Source: Gilliamella apis
GTDB taxonomy: Bacteria > Pseudomonadota > Gammaproteobacteria > Enterobacterales > Orbaceae
Direction of reading: 5' to 3'
Assembly (NCBI RefSeq): GCF_030758615.1
Contig: NZ_CP132381.1
Span: forward strand, 1,798,001-1,862,000
DNA: 64,000 nucleotides
The translations under genes and the position numbers were made by a program. This document shows positions 40,009 through 50,379 of this stretch, in pieces; position 1 is the stretch's first letter, and each line of letters opens with the position of its first letter. The notes beneath the pieces were generated by a model, which saw nothing but the letters and a program-made list of their open reading frames with translations, made no database searches and was not told the origin of the DNA.

Positions 40009-40672
40009 CTAATTTATATCCCATTCCTCGGACTGTATGAATTAATTTCGGTTCAAAATCAGCATCAATCTTATTCCGTAAGCGCCTAATTGCCACATCA
40101 ATAACATTGGTGTCACTGTCAAAATTCATATCCCATACTTGGGATGCGATTAATGATCTAGGAAGCACTTCACCAGGATAACGTAAAAAATATTCCAGTA
40201 ATAAAAACTCTTTATTGGTTAAATCAATTCTTTTATCACCTCTGGTTACTGTTCGTTTAGGTAAGTCCATAACAAGATCAGCAATACTTAATTGATAATT
40301 ATTAACCTGTGGTACATTTCGTCTTAATAATGACTTAACTCTTGCTAATAGTTCAGCAAAAGAAAATGGTTTTACTAAATAATCATCAGCGCCTAAATTT
40401 AGACCTTTAACTTTATCTTCAACACTCCCCATTGCCGTCAGCAGAATAATTTGCGTATCTTTACCAGCTTCACGTAAAGACTGCACTATCTTCCAACCAA
40501 CAATATCGGGAAGCATGACATCAAGAATAATTAAATCATAATCTTCAGTCATTGCTCGATGATAGCCATCTAAGCCATTATCTGTGAGATCAACAATAAA
40601 TCCTGACTCAACTAATCCTTGGCGTAGATATTCACCTGTTTTTTGTTCATCTTCAACAACTAACAATTTCAT
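39986..40672 (-). CDS. OmpR-family response regulator, CusR type
   Basis: 228 aa: receiver with phospho-Asp51 ([11 protein letters not shown]), Lys about 103 in [13 protein letters not shown], and a winged-helix DNA-binding domain ending [15 protein letters not shown]...[12 protein letters not shown]. Highly similar in layout to CusR/CopR/PcoR. Precedes and overlaps its kinase. Confidence 0.88.
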   Translation of the reverse strand: MKLLVVEDEQKTGEYLRQGLVESGFIVDLTDNGLDGYHRAMTEDYDLIILDVMLPDIVGWKIVQSLREAGKDTQIILLTAMGSVEDKVKGLNLGADDYLVKPFSFAELLARVKSLLRRNVPQVNNYQLSIADLVMDLPKRTVTRGDKRIDLTNKEFLLLEYFLRYPGEVLPRSLIASQVWDMNFDSDTNVIDVAIRRLRNKIDADFEPKLIHTVRGMGYKLDVLDEEN

Positions 40673-40764
40673 ATTGAATATTCCTTAATGTTCTATCAGG
40701 TTATCGAAATTGCATAATGCAGTAATAGGATATATGAAAAAGGGAAATGGCATCATGACAATTT

Positions 40765-40801
40765 AATGACTATTTTGTAATCTAATGGTCATTAAATAGT
40801 C
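40765..40801. promoter_or_regulatory. Interleaved inverted repeats upstream of the response regulator
   Basis: AATGAC (40765-40770) pairs with GTCATT (40788-40793), and GACTATTT (40768-40775) with AAATAGTC (40794-40801). TGACAATTTAATGA just before it recalls, imperfectly, CusR-type boxes. A possible operator for the two-component system or for the transcript at 40827. Confidence 0.3.
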
Positions 40802-40826
40802 GGGTTAGATTTGTTATAGTATCGCC

Positions 40827-40928
40827 ACAATGATTCATGAGGCTAGACAGTATTGTTTCATTGTTTTATTTCCTTTCATCCATTCCTTGCAATTTAATGC
40901 AGCCCTAGTTGATCTAGGGTTTTTTTTT
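40827..40928 (+). ncRNA. Candidate small RNA
   Basis: A strong rho-independent terminator (CCCTAG ttgat CTAGGG then nine T, 40903-40928) lies on the plus strand with no plus-strand gene upstream of it. A TATAGT -10-like box (40815-40820) and weak TTAAAT -35 (40792-40797) predict a start near 40827, giving a transcript of about 100 nt with a pyrimidine-rich middle. No ORF. Not recognised as a known sRNA. Confidence 0.45.
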
Positions 40929-41032
40929 GACTTTAATACTTACTGACGTAAATTTATCCATGGATTACGGCTAATTCACTATAAAACAAATTTCATTTTA
41001 GCAAATTTAACCGTAATTGAATATGGTTGATG

Positions 41033-42130
41033 TTAGTTTTTACGAAGAACAATACCGGTTTCAATATGATCGGTATAAGGAAATTGATCGAACATCGCAA
41101 AATGTTCAATTTGATGCGTTTTAGTAAGTTGTTCTAAATTATTTTTCAACGTATTAGGATTACAAGAAATATAAATAATTCTTTGATAACTTTGGATAAT
41201 CTCAAGCGTATTATCGTCTAATCCTGCTCGTGGAGGATCGACTAATACGGTTTGACATTGATAATCATCTAAATTAATACCCTGCAATCGATTAAATTGT
41301 CGTTCTTTTTTAATTGCACTGGTAAATTCTTCGGCCGATAATCTGGCAATAATTAAGTTATCAATATTATTTACTTTAATATTATGTTGTGCAGAATAAA
41401 CCGATGCTTTTGCGATTTCAGTTGCCAACACCTTCCTAAAATTTTGTGCTAATGCAATCGAAAAATTACCGTTACCACAATAAAATTCGAGAAGATCACC
41501 TTTAGAATCTTTAGTAACCGATATTGCCCACTCCAACATTTTAATGTTGATAGCCGCATTAGGTTGGGTAAAACTGTTTTCCACTTGTCGATAACTAAAG
41601 TTATTATCAAATATGGGTAAAGTCTCATCGACATAATCAACATTTACAGCAATTTTTTGATTACTAGCTCGACCAACCAAATTGGCAATAATACCCCGCT
41701 CCGCTAATTGTTGTTTTAAACGCTCAGCTTCTATTATCCATTGGTCATCTAATTTTTTATGATATAAGAGTGTTATTAATAACTGGCCGCTCAACGTGGA
41801 AAAATAATCAATCTGAAAAAGTTGATGACGCAACTTATCGTTATATTGAAGTAACGGTAAAATTGTTTGCATGGCACGATTAATTAATTGTGATGCAATT
41901 GGGAAACTATCAATTCTTACTCTTTTTTTAGTTTTTTTATCATACATAATATGATAAAGCTCCTCACCGCTATGCCAAATTCTAAATTCAGCTCGCATAC
42001 GATAGTGACTAATTGGTGAAGAGAAAACCTGTAAATCGGGTAATGAAAAATCAGATAATAATTTTTTTAAATTGGTTATTTTATTTTGTAACTGCTGGTT
42101 ATATTTGTCGTTAGAAAAAGATTCTGTCAT
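41033..42130 (-). CDS. trmA: tRNA (uracil-5-)-methyltransferase TrmA
   Basis: Forms m5U54 in the T-loop of tRNA. 365 aa, full length: [44 protein letters not shown] (SAM motif), VDPPRAGLD and the catalytic [13 protein letters not shown] (Cys about 325), ending [13 protein letters not shown]. Monocistronic. Confidence 0.95.
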   Translation of the reverse strand: MTESFSNDKYNQQLQNKITNLKKLLSDFSLPDLQVFSSPISHYRMRAEFRIWHSGEELYHIMYDKKTKKRVRIDSFPIASQLINRAMQTILPLLQYNDKLRHQLFQIDYFSTLSGQLLITLLYHKKLDDQWIIEAERLKQQLAERGIIANLVGRASNQKIAVNVDYVDETLPIFDNNFSYRQVENSFTQPNAAINIKMLEWAISVTKDSKGDLLEFYCGNGNFSIALAQNFRKVLATEIAKASVYSAQHNIKVNNIDNLIIARLSAEEFTSAIKKERQFNRLQGINLDDYQCQTVLVDPPRAGLDDNTLEIIQSYQRIIYISCNPNTLKNNLEQLTKTHQIEHFAMFDQFPYTDHIETGIVLRKN

Positions 42131-42399
42131 ATTTATAATTCGATCATCAATTTAACTAAAAAGAATAGTATTAAGTTTGCTACCTTGTTATTTTAGTTAT
42201 TTTAGCATAAACCATAAATTATGATAAGTTTAACCATTCATAGTTGGCCAATAAATAATATGGTAATCATGAAAAATTGTTTTTTATTCTTACCTATTTT
42301 CGGCTCTGTTACTTAAAGATTATGTTAGTTAAGGATAAACATTGTAGTTATAACAATTGCCGTTATAATGTGGGACAAAATGATAGATAAAAGAGCACT

Positions 42400-43710
42400 A
42401 TGACTACACAAACTTTTTCCGATTTACAGTTAGATGATATCCTAATTGACAATCTACAAACACAAAATATTAATACACCAACGGTAATCCAAGCACAAAC
42501 TATACCAGTAGCATTAGACGGTAAGGATGTTTTAGGATCGGCTCCAACAGGAACCGGTAAAACCTTAGCTTTTTTGATTCCAGCGGTACAACATTTACTT
42601 GATTTTCCTCGTCGAAAACCAGGACCACCACGAATTTTGATACTAACCCCTACTCGAGAACTCGCAATCCAAATAGCTGAGCAAGCAAAATTGCTTACGC
42701 AATCAACTCACCTAAGTATCGCCACCATTACTGGTGGAGTTGCTTATATGAACCATGCTGAAGTGTTTAGTAAAAATCAAGATATTGTCATAGCCACTAC
42801 GGGTCGATTATTACAGTATATTAAAGAAGAAAACTTCGATTGTCGTGCGGTTGAAATGTTAATATTGGATGAAGCAGATCGCATGTTAGATATGGGATTT
42901 GCTCAGGATGTAGAAACTATCTCTGCAGAAACTCGTTGGCGCAAACAGACGTTACTATTTTCAGCTACACTTGAAGGTGATGGATTACATAGCTTTGCTA
43001 ATCGTATTCTTGAACAACCCGTCGAAATCAATGCCGACCCTTCACGAAAAGAACGAAAAAAGATTTTGCAATTTTATTATCGCGCTGATGATTTTACCCA
43101 TAAAGTTGCATTATTAACGCATTTATTGAAACAAGAAGAAGTGAAAAAAACGATTGTCTTTGTTCGTAAACGGGAAAGAGTACATGAATTAGTAACATTA
43201 CTTCATCAAGCAGGTATTCAAAGTTGTTATCTAGAAGGCGAAATGGTTCAAGCCAAACGTAATGAAGCAATCAAAAGAATTAGTAATGACACCGTAAATG
43301 TGTTGGTTGCAACAGATGTTGCCGCTAGAGGAATAGATATTGACGATATAAGCCATGTTATCAATTTCGATGCGCCTAAAACCGCTGATGTTTACTTACA
43401 TCGCATTGGTCGTACTGCTCGTGCTGGAAAAAAAGGTACCGCAATAATGTTAGTTGAAGCTCACGATAATGAGTTATTACTAAAAATTGAACGTTATATA
43501 CGTGAACCGATTAAATTAAGAACCATTGATGAATTGCGACCAAAAACTAAAGCACCTAAACCTGTGACCAAAAAGAAACCGTCACAAAAAGCTAAACAAA
43601 AAAGTGTAGCTAAAAAGCAAGAAGATACGAAAAAGAAAAAGGTAAAACAGCGTCATCGAGATACTAAAAACAAAGGTAAACCAAAGAAAACGATAATTAA
43701 AACCGAATAA
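42400..43710 (+). CDS. srmB: ATP-dependent RNA helicase SrmB
   Basis: DEAD-box helicase acting early in 50S ribosome assembly. 436 aa: SAPTGTGKT (Walker A), PTRELAIQ, TGGVAYMNHAEVF, LILDEADRMLDMGFAQD, FSATL, FVRKRERVHEL, LEGEMVQAKRNEAI, ATDVAARGIDI and HRIGRTARAG, then a very basic Lys-rich tail with KKRHRDTKNKGK-like end, as in SrmB. Confidence 0.95.
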   Translation: MTTQTFSDLQLDDILIDNLQTQNINTPTVIQAQTIPVALDGKDVLGSAPTGTGKTLAFLIPAVQHLLDFPRRKPGPPRILILTPTRELAIQIAEQAKLLTQSTHLSIATITGGVAYMNHAEVFSKNQDIVIATTGRLLQYIKEENFDCRAVEMLILDEADRMLDMGFAQDVETISAETRWRKQTLLFSATLEGDGLHSFANRILEQPVEINADPSRKERKKILQFYYRADDFTHKVALLTHLLKQEEVKKTIVFVRKRERVHELVTLLHQAGIQSCYLEGEMVQAKRNEAIKRISNDTVNVLVATDVAARGIDIDDISHVINFDAPKTADVYLHRIGRTARAGKKGTAIMLVEAHDNELLLKIERYIREPIKLRTIDELRPKTKAPKPVTKKKPSQKAKQKSVAKKQEDTKKKKVKQRHRDTKNKGKPKKTIIKTE

Positions 43711-43833
43711 TAATTTATTTATCATAGTTTAAACTTATGAAATCAATCGCTGATAACAGCTTGGCGTATTGATACATACTGCTATAATTCACCGCAAATA
43801 AATTACAAATTTAGTTACACAAGGAGACATTTT

Positions 43834-44436
43834 ATGACATTAGTAACTCGTAAGGCACCAGACTTTACTTCATCTGCAGTGCTTGGTTCTGGTGAAATAG
43901 TAAATAATTTTAATTTAGCCGAACATATCAAAGGCAAATATGCAGTCGTATTCTTTTGGCCTATGGATTTTACTTTTGTATGTCCATCAGAAATCATTGC
44001 TTTTGATCACCGTCTTGAAGAATTCAAAAAACGTGGTGTAGAAGTTATTGGTGTATCAATGGATTCTGAATATGTCCATAATGCATGGCGCAATACTCCA
44101 CAAGATAAAGGTGGTATTGGCGAAGTAAAATTCCCTATCGTTGCAGATATCAAACATAGCATTATGCAAGCTTACGGTGTTGAACATCCTGAAGCAGGTG
44201 TTGCACTTCGTGCTTCATTCTTTATTGATAAATCAGGCGTTGTTCGTCATGAAACTATCAATGATCTTCCAATTGGACGTAACGTTGATGAAATGCTACG
44301 TATTGTTGATGCTTTCCAATTCCACGAAGAACATGGTGAAGTTTGTCCTGCACAATGGACTAAAGGTAAACAAGGTATGCAAGCAAATCCAAATGGTGTT
44401 GCTAGCTACTTAAAACAACACGCAAGTGAAATCTAA
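43834..44436 (+). CDS. 2-Cys peroxiredoxin (AhpC/TSA family)
   Basis: Thiol peroxidase reducing peroxides. 200 aa: peroxidatic Cys50 in FTFVCPSE, resolving Cys about 171 in EVCPAQW, and RASFFIDKSG. Length and C-terminus fit typical 2-Cys enzymes (AhpC or Prx C type). AAGGAGA precedes ATG. No ahpF follows, so another reductase probably recycles it. Confidence 0.92.
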   Translation: MTLVTRKAPDFTSSAVLGSGEIVNNFNLAEHIKGKYAVVFFWPMDFTFVCPSEIIAFDHRLEEFKKRGVEVIGVSMDSEYVHNAWRNTPQDKGGIGEVKFPIVADIKHSIMQAYGVEHPEAGVALRASFFIDKSGVVRHETINDLPIGRNVDEMLRIVDAFQFHEEHGEVCPAQWTKGKQGMQANPNGVASYLKQHASEI

Positions 44437-44481
44437 TTTTATTCAAAGTTGATATTTTTACATACCTTTCTTCTAACTTTT

Positions 44482-44507
44482 ACCGGAGTTTAACTCCGGT
44501 TTTTTTA
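44482..44507 (+). terminator. Rho-independent terminator
   Basis: ACCGGAGTT/AACTCCGGT 9-bp stem with a one-nucleotide centre (effective smaller stem), followed by seven T; ends the peroxiredoxin transcript. Confidence 0.85.
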
Positions 44508-44563
44508 TTTTTAAAATGCAAAAAACTTAATTAATATTTTTATTATTAGGGTTTAAATCTATA

Positions 44564-44896
44564 TCAATGTCCTGAAATATTTGAAAAAAGATTAATAATT
44601 ACTACTCCAAAAATAATAAATCCCATACCAATCAATGCAGCAAGATCCAATGACTGTTTTAAAAAAATCCAAGCAATTAAACTAATAATGATAATCCCTA
44701 TTCCCGACCAAATTGCATAAGCAATACCAACCGGTATCGTTTTTAAAGCTAATGATAAAATATAAAAAGAAGCACTATAACCAATTATGGTAATTATTGA
44801 AAAAGTCAGATTAGTAAATCCATTAGATAATTTGAGTGAAGATGTTGCAATCACTTCACAGATAATTGCAGCGAAAAGTAGCAGATATGCGTTCAT
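44564..44896 (-). CDS. SMR-family multidrug efflux protein, EmrE-like
   Basis: 110 aa, four TM helices. The substrate/proton-binding Glu14 is present (AAIICEVIATSSLK), and IPVGIAYAIWSGIG is typical of EmrE-class (drug exporting) rather than guanidinium-exporting SMR proteins. Stands alone. Confidence 0.85.
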   Translation of the reverse strand: MNAYLLLFAAIICEVIATSSLKLSNGFTNLTFSIITIIGYSASFYILSLALKTIPVGIAYAIWSGIGIIIISLIAWIFLKQSLDLAALIGMGFIIFGVVIINLFSNISGH

Positions 44897-45404
44897 AGTT
44901 TTACTCTCAAATTGGTTAAAATTTTAATAAATAGAATATAGACTTGTTATGATATATTTTGTGAACAATTGAGATAATTAAGCGAGCTAAATCGTTAATA
45001 ATTTATGAAATATTACATGTGTAAAATGGTGGCTTTACAATAACTATTAATAACCAATTAATATGAATAGCAATTTGCCACTATTTACAAAAATAAATAC
45101 AAAAAGTCAGCTATTTCTATATGACTTATTCATTATACCTAAAATTTAGTGACTTAGCAGTGCCTTTTTAGATTGTACAAATCTAAAGTTTTTTATTCTA
45201 ATAATAATGTTAATTAATAATATAAATTTCAAAAACGAAAATATGTTATATTTGAATTTGATTGTTAATTTTTTGAAGATCCTTAAAAAGGAAGATGTTT
45301 AATAGTAGATCGTGAAGGAATAACCCTAGACCAATTTATTATTATACAGTGTCATTAAAGTACAAGTTCAGTACAATAACAGAAAGTTACAACGATTTAA
45401 GAGA
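44897..45404. other. AT-rich intergenic region at the edge of a degraded island
   Basis: About 500 bases with no coding sequence I can support. It separates conserved chromosome from the prophage remnants that begin at 45405. No tRNA or attachment-site repeat was found. Confidence 0.4.
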
Positions 45405-45680
45405 ATGAAATTAGTTGCACCTCAAGATTTAAAAAACTACCGCATTTATGTATTAAAACAAAGAAAAGGCGGAAGTGAAGTACTTCTAGAAACGAGAACA
45501 AACACAACAAACTTTGAGCTAGCAAAAGCCGCTTTTTGGCAATTGTATAATACGCACTATGATAATAAGCATCTATTATTAATGACTTGCAATAGCAAAA
45601 AGTTATACATTTATCGTTATCAATCATCTCCCGGCGATGAATGTTATATTTCATCTGATACAGAGTTAAATTATGAATAG
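45405..45680 (+). CDS. Hypothetical protein of a mobile element (91 aa)
   Basis: Soluble 91-aa protein: MKLVAPQDLKNYRIYVLKQR, TRTNTTNFELAKAAFWQLYN, LMTCNSKKLYIYRY and SPGDECYI. The sequence looks conserved rather than random, but I do not recognise the family. Its last codons overlap the start of the next, frameshifted gene (ATGAATAG), suggesting a two-gene unit of plasmid or phage origin. Confidence 0.55.
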   Translation: MKLVAPQDLKNYRIYVLKQRKGGSEVLLETRTNTTNFELAKAAFWQLYNTHYDNKHLLLMTCNSKKLYIYRYQSSPGDECYISSDTELNYE

Positions 45681-45866
45681 AGAAAGACAACGAAAAAATG
45701 AACAAGCTTATCGAGACAGGAACGCTGGACGCCCTCGTTTGCCAGGTAAATATTTAACAGAACAAGAGAGTGAACTCCTCAAAAAATTAGCCACAATCTG
45801 CGGGACTCAAAAAAAGCTATTTTTGCCGGGTTAGAGCTATTAGATGAAAAATTAAAAAAAAGATAA
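45673..45866 (+). pseudogene. Small DNA-binding-like protein, frameshifted in an A-run
   Basis: ATG 45673 starts MNRERQRKNEQAYRDRNAGR, then LTEQESELLKKLATICGTQKK. After seven A (45809-45815) the frame ends at TAG; with eight A it would continue AIFAGLELLDEKLKKR to TAA 45864-45866, total 64 aa. The basic N-terminus plus two helices suggests a small RHH or copy-control-type regulator. Translationally coupled to the gene before it. Confidence 0.5.
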
Positions 45867-46003
45867 AATAATTATTGATTAATCGTTCGCGCAATCAATT
45901 GTAATCACAGAGTTTAGAGATAATTCGATTGATCTGATAGACTCCAGAATCATAGTAAATATACAATTGTGAAAGATTTTAATTTTCCCACTACATCTCA
46001 AGA

Positions 46004-46117
46004 ATGACACTGAATGACGTATCAATCGCAATTTATGCCAACCGAAATCATTTATCTTATAAAAAGATCGCAGAAACAGTCAGTAAAAAAATTTTGAAGA
46101 CAATCATATTAAAATAA
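46004..46117 (+). pseudogene. HTH-like fragment (37 aa)
   Basis: ATG 46004 to TAA 46115-46117: MTLNDVSIAIYANRNHLSYK followed by KIAETVSKKILKT. The DVSIAIYA...SYKKIAETV pattern looks like the start of a helix-turn-helix domain that is then cut short. Low-confidence remnant; the rest of 45867-46174 holds nothing I recognise. Confidence 0.3.
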
Positions 46118-46174
46118 TATTAATAACCGACCAAAACCGAATAAAACCAATTACGGCTGCCATTTTACCACCAC

Positions 46175-47166
46175 TTAGATGTTATTAAATGGATTTTGTC
46201 TAATGGCATCCTCAAAGTGATTGGGTGCAAATTGAGCCTAACGCATTGTCATTTTAATATCTGTATGACCAAGTATTTTTTGCAATAGTAATATATTATC
46301 ACCATTCATCATAAAAAGGTCACAAAGGTATAACGCAAAACATACAATAATTGCTGATCTGGTAACTCTATTTCAGCTCTTTTAATGGCAGAACGGAAAG
46401 CCAAGTAATACGGAGTAAAAAGCTGAACATTTTTTTGGAATTTAATTAAAAAGTTCATCATTTATAGGGACGGGGGTTATGCTTGCCTTAAGTATTAATA
46501 TAGGTAATTTTCCCGTCTTTGACTTGAGAGCTTTTTAAACTTTCAACTGTACTCCATATGGCATCAGTTGCTAAACCAATTTTAACAATGACCGTTAAAT
46601 CTTTTGCTTTGCTCTACTCCGCTGATGCTAGTAACAATTTTATTTGGTCTGGGAGCAGGTACGCCATTTCTTGCTCATCAATTGTAAATTGTCTGATGCG
46701 CTCAACCGGTTTTTTATGTTTCTATTATCCCATTAGTATCAGTTATTAAACATCGATTTTATATAGGCTAACTCAAGGTTTAACGTTCGAGGTACAACGG
46801 TTTTAACTCGTTCTGGGCGATATATTTCACCATTCAGCCGCTTGGTGCGGTAGTCTGTAAAAATTTTCGATGTAAATTTATTAGCTAGTGGATTATTAAT
46901 GCTTTTAGAAATAAATAGCAAACTAGTTTACACATTTTCACCATCACTTAACGCCTTACCACGGGCGTCGAGCCAAATTTCGATTAGAGCTAATAAGCAC
47001 CACCTATCATTTTTTCAGCAATCTAATGCTTAGTTATTGCTTGCTCCTTTATATAGTTTTCGTATGCGGCCTCGCCTTTTGTGACAAACGTTTTTCGAAT
47101 GCACCACCCATCTTCCAGATATTTCTCAAAAAGCCACTTGCCATTTTTTTGTTTTCTGATAGACAT
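46175..47166 (-). pseudogene. Phage tyrosine integrase, multiply broken
   Basis: From ATG 47166: arm-binding domain (KQKNGKWLFEKYLEDG, IRKTFVTKGEAAYENYIKEQ), core-binding domain (KFTSKIFTDYRTKRLNGEIY, PRTLNLELAYIKSMFNN), and catalytic domain fragments (IVKIGLATDAIWSTVESLKS, where the expected Arg of TGARWSE is lost; YVLRYTFVTFFM; LGHTDIKMTMR, stop, AQFAPNHFEDAIRQNP). In the last piece the tyrosine codon of RYA is replaced by TAG. At least four lesions. Typical of P22/P2-type prophage integrases. Confidence 0.75.
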
Positions 47167-47171
47167 AATTG

Positions 47172-47600
47172 TTAGTCGTCGCTATATAAATATTCACAAA
47201 GCCCATTAATATTGAACGTTGATACCGATGTCTTATCGTTAAATGTATATAAAAGATCAAGATCAACAAGATAGTTTTCAAAAGATGATACAAATTTTTC
47301 GTTTTTACAGAGTTTTTTATCAAAAAATATATCTGCATATATATCAACATCTTTTTGAAGAAATTCATCTATGCTACCTTTATAACGGTAATCATGAATT
47401 ATTGATTCATCGGATGAAATTATATTTCTTAATGACATCTTATCGTCAACTTCTATTGGAAAATCACCGAATTTTTTTTCATAATTTTTTTTTGCAATTT
47501 CAGCTAGTTCTCTTAGTACATCGCTTTTATCAGCAAAACTTGGTGATGTAAATAAAATGCATGCAGCCAAAGGTAAAGCTAATGCAATAATTTTTTTCAT
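47172..47600 (-). CDS. Predicted exported protein of unknown function
   Basis: 142 aa with a Sec signal peptide (MKKIIALALPLAACILFTSP, cleavage likely after SFA near residue 24). The mature part is acidic, with two Cys that could pair (KKLCKNE and NGLCEY). No family recognised. Stops 6 bp before the integrase pseudogene start; upstream CTCCC (GGGAG) is a good ribosome binding site. Possible lysogenic-conversion gene. Confidence 0.55.
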   Translation of the reverse strand: MKKIIALALPLAACILFTSPSFADKSDVLRELAEIAKKNYEKKFGDFPIEVDDKMSLRNIISSDESIIHDYRYKGSIDEFLQKDVDIYADIFFDKKLCKNEKFVSSFENYLVDLDLLYTFNDKTSVSTFNINGLCEYLYSDD

Positions 47601-47616
47601 CTCCCTATCCTTATTT

Positions 47617-47880
47617 TTAGTTCTTAAAAATACTATTTTTTAATAGCATATATTCATCATCTGCTATTGCTTCTTCTTTTTTTAATTTCGAAATACGCTT
47701 TAATTTCTCCAAATCATCGTTTGAAAATTCAATAGATTTTTCTATATGTTGTCATTGATGTTAGGGCTTTCTTTACCTGTATATAGCCATTTGAGATTAA
47801 TCCCTGAGAGCTGAAACGCTCGCCGTGTTCTCGTAAAAGCGGTATACCAACCTTGTTCAGTTCACTGCCAAATTGTGATT
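47617..47880 (-). pseudogene. Phage repressor (CI-like) and SHOCT-like fragments
   Basis: In one minus-strand frame: AFQLSGINLKWLYTGKESPN, the end of an HTH domain as in CI-like repressors (GINxxWLxxGxGxP), then a stop. The following frame gives DDLEKLKRISKLKKEEAIAD and DEYMLLKNSIFKN, resembling a SHOCT-type C-terminal tail, ending TAA at 47617. Both are remnants; no intact frame. Confidence 0.4.
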
Positions 47881-47988
47881 GTAGTGATTACACCTATATC
47901 AATATAAGCAAATTCTCAATTTCACTAAGCTGAATTACTAATTTACGGTTAATAATAATAAAATTAAGAAAGTGAATTAATACTTATT

Positions 47989-48189
47989 TCAGTTTTTTCT
48001 TTTTTGATCTAATCGCTGTTCAATTAACTTTTCTTGAATTGATGATCCTGCTGCAATGTTATTTATATTTACTTCCGTATTTACTTTGACCATTAATTTC
48101 ATTTCGTCTTCTGAAAACAAGCTTTTACATAATTGACAGTAAGTTGATAAATAATTAAGAGCATACTCTTTATTTTTATCGAAAATCAA
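47989..48189 (-). CDS. Small hypothetical protein (66 aa)
   Basis: MIFDKNKEYALNYLSTYCQL onward with two Cys in CQLCKSL, and KVNTEVNINNIAAGSSIQEK. GGAG lies 8 nt before the ATG, which supports translation. Not recognised; may be the 5' part of a longer phage gene such as a small terminase-like protein. Confidence 0.4.
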   Translation of the reverse strand: MIFDKNKEYALNYLSTYCQLCKSLFSEDEMKLMVKVNTEVNINNIAAGSSIQEKLIEQRLDQKRKN

Positions 48190-48330
48190 AATAGCTCCAT
48201 CTAGTTCAGAGTTATTTTGATATTAAACATAAATTAATTTATCGTAAAGAAAATTTTTTCTAAAAGCATAATTATAGTAGTTAAAATATGGCAGTTTATA
48301 AAATGCGGATGACGTGTATTTAGGAAATAA

Positions 48331-48639
48331 CTAGTTACTATTAAAACTATCTCTTACTTTAGTTATCAATGTCGCAATCTGATTACCATTTATAACTCGT
48401 TGTACTGCTAATTGATTAGCCATCCGTATTCCATTTAAGTTCTCTATTAATTCTTTAGAGTCAGCTGTTACAATTTCAATGCTAATTCTTCTACTATATT
48501 ATTTAATATAATAGCTGTGTTAAGTATCTGTTTGATTTTCAACAATATTGAAATCACCATAAATTTTTTTTAACTCTGGTTCAGCAATTTTAAATAAACA
48601 TCTTTCAAACTTTATTTTTTCTTTGTTTGTATATGCCAT
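48331..48639 (-). pseudogene. Unknown prophage gene with two in-frame stops
   Basis: ATG 48639 with an excellent AAGGAGG 7 nt upstream. One 103-codon frame reads MAYTNKEKIKFERCLFKIAE, then EPELKKIYGDFNI, two stops (around codons 40 and 47), and resumes RRISIEIVTADSKELIENLN and MANQLAVQRVINGNQIATLI to TAG 48331. No family recognised. Confidence 0.4.
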
Positions 48640-48850
48640 TTTATTACCTCCTTACTAATTCTTTCTAAAAATCAATATAAAAGTTATATCATAAATTTCA
48701 TTTTTGTATAAATAAAGTTGTAATTTTGAACTGTATGACTACACTGCACGAAAACGAAAGATCAACGGAGGATCAAACAATATTTTAAATTCTGACAAAC
48801 TGTATATATATAAAAAAATCTCACAGGTATCGTTATAGAAAGATAGGTCA

Positions 48851-49510
48851 TTATTTCAAATCAGAATCATCAAAAATAGAATAATCGAATTTCCATTTGT
48901 GACTTGGATTTCTATTACATTGCACAATATTTTCACTATAATTTTTATTTATTTTTATTTGTCTAAGTGATAAGTTTCCATCACATTTATGTACATTACA
49001 TTTCCCTGTAATTTTTGTAATAAAAACCGCTCCATATCTATTTGATTCAAGGCTATACCCTAATGGTAAAAGAAGAAAGCGGCATCTAATTAGTAATAAC
49101 CCAATTACAAAAGTTACCGCCAAAATCCCCAAAAACAGTATAAACAGAAAAATCACAAAATAGTTTACATTTAAAATATCTGTAAAAGCATTTGTAAAAA
49201 TGGTTATAATATCAGCTAATAAACCTATAGCACTAATAATACTTATCCATTTTGTTTTTACTGTTTTCCCTACAATACTTAGTTTCTTAATGCTATTTCG
49301 ACTCATAAAACAATCATTTTTAGCAACTTGAGGATTATTGATAACTATTGGACCATAATTATTTCCCAGTATATTGTTATTTATATTATTATCGCCGTTT
49401 ATTTTATTGTGATTTATTATTGATTGATTAAGAGATTTTTGTTTTTCTCCACAATAGCAACAAAATGTTGAATCCAATGGTATCTCTTTTTTACAACAAA
49501 AACATATCAT
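48851..49510 (-). CDS. Zinc-ribbon membrane protein of unknown function
   Basis: 219 aa, intact. N-terminal zinc ribbon with two CxxC knuckles (MICFCCKKEI and FCCYCGEK), an Asn-rich linker (about 35-60), two TM segments (about 88-110 and 118-147), then a cytoplasmic C-terminal domain with CNVHKCDGNLSLRQI and QCNRNPSHKWKFD, where further Cys/His residues could bind a second zinc. Likely a real prophage or island accessory gene. Function unknown. Confidence 0.55.
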   Translation of the reverse strand: MICFCCKKEIPLDSTFCCYCGEKQKSLNQSIINHNKINGDNNINNNILGNNYGPIVINNPQVAKNDCFMSRNSIKKLSIVGKTVKTKWISIISAIGLLADIITIFTNAFTDILNVNYFVIFLFILFLGILAVTFVIGLLLIRCRFLLLPLGYSLESNRYGAVFITKITGKCNVHKCDGNLSLRQIKINKNYSENIVQCNRNPSHKWKFDYSIFDDSDLK

Positions 49511-49592
49511 ATTATCTATACCTAAATTAAGATTAAAAAACAGATGCTAATTACATCTGTTTCGATTATCTCTTATATATAAATATTGCTAA

Positions 49593-50320
49593 TTAATCAA
49601 GTAAATAAGGTTCAAATATTACAATCTCCTCTCCCATCCAATCATTGAGTTGTAAAAACCTGACCTAAAGTGGTTTAATTTCGTTTCGGGCAAATACTTT
49701 TGATGCCTTTTCTGGATCACCAAATCCACTCGTATTTTTAGGAGAGATCCCCATCAGTGATGGTGGTACTCGGTGTGCTGTTAAGACATCATCTTGAATG
49801 ACTGATTTAATATCGATAAAGTTATCTTTAGCTGCAACCCCACCAACTAGAATAAGTTTTAAATCATCCTATTTACCATTAGGAACATACATTAATAAAT
49901 TACGAAAGTTACCTAGTCCGCGACTGTTTGTATCGCCTTTTTTAGTTCATCAATATCTTTTTCATTACGTAATTGATTTGATAAATATAAAATAAATTAG
50001 GCATGCGAATCATTTTTAACATAACGCTGCCTAAATACTATCTCTAGGTTATCCAGCCAAATCGAATTAATGGGAGCTAGAAATTTGGATAATTCATAAA
50101 TGTCTTGATTGATATCAGGCGCTAACATATTCCATATCGGGCCTTTTTGAATTCGTGATCCTCAAAATTTTGATATATGTACCAATATTGGCTTGATTCA
50201 ACGGCTCACGGGTATATTTTGCCAACGTTATTTTTAACCCATCGATTTGCCTCATCATGTTTGCGCGTTTTCCTAAATAACAATTTCCTAAAATTAAATA
50301 ATCATTTTCTATTCGTTCAA
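49593..50320 (-). pseudogene. P2 gpQ-type phage portal protein, degraded
   Basis: Fragments in changing frames align with P2-like portal proteins: LGNCYLGKR, PDINQDIYELSKFLAPINSI, IVFRQRYVKNDSHA stop FILYL, NEKDIDELKKAIQT, GLGNFRNLLMYVPNGK, VAAKDNFIDIKSVIQDDVLT, AHRVPPSLMGISPKN, FGDPEKASKVFARNEIKPL and a final MGEEIVIF to TAA 49593. Several stops and frameshifts. In P2 the portal is the first gene of the head cluster. Only this head gene remains. Confidence 0.7.
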
Positions 50321-50379
50321 ATGATTAGCGAAATAGATACTTATGATGAATAAACGTACTATAATTAATATTATTTTGA

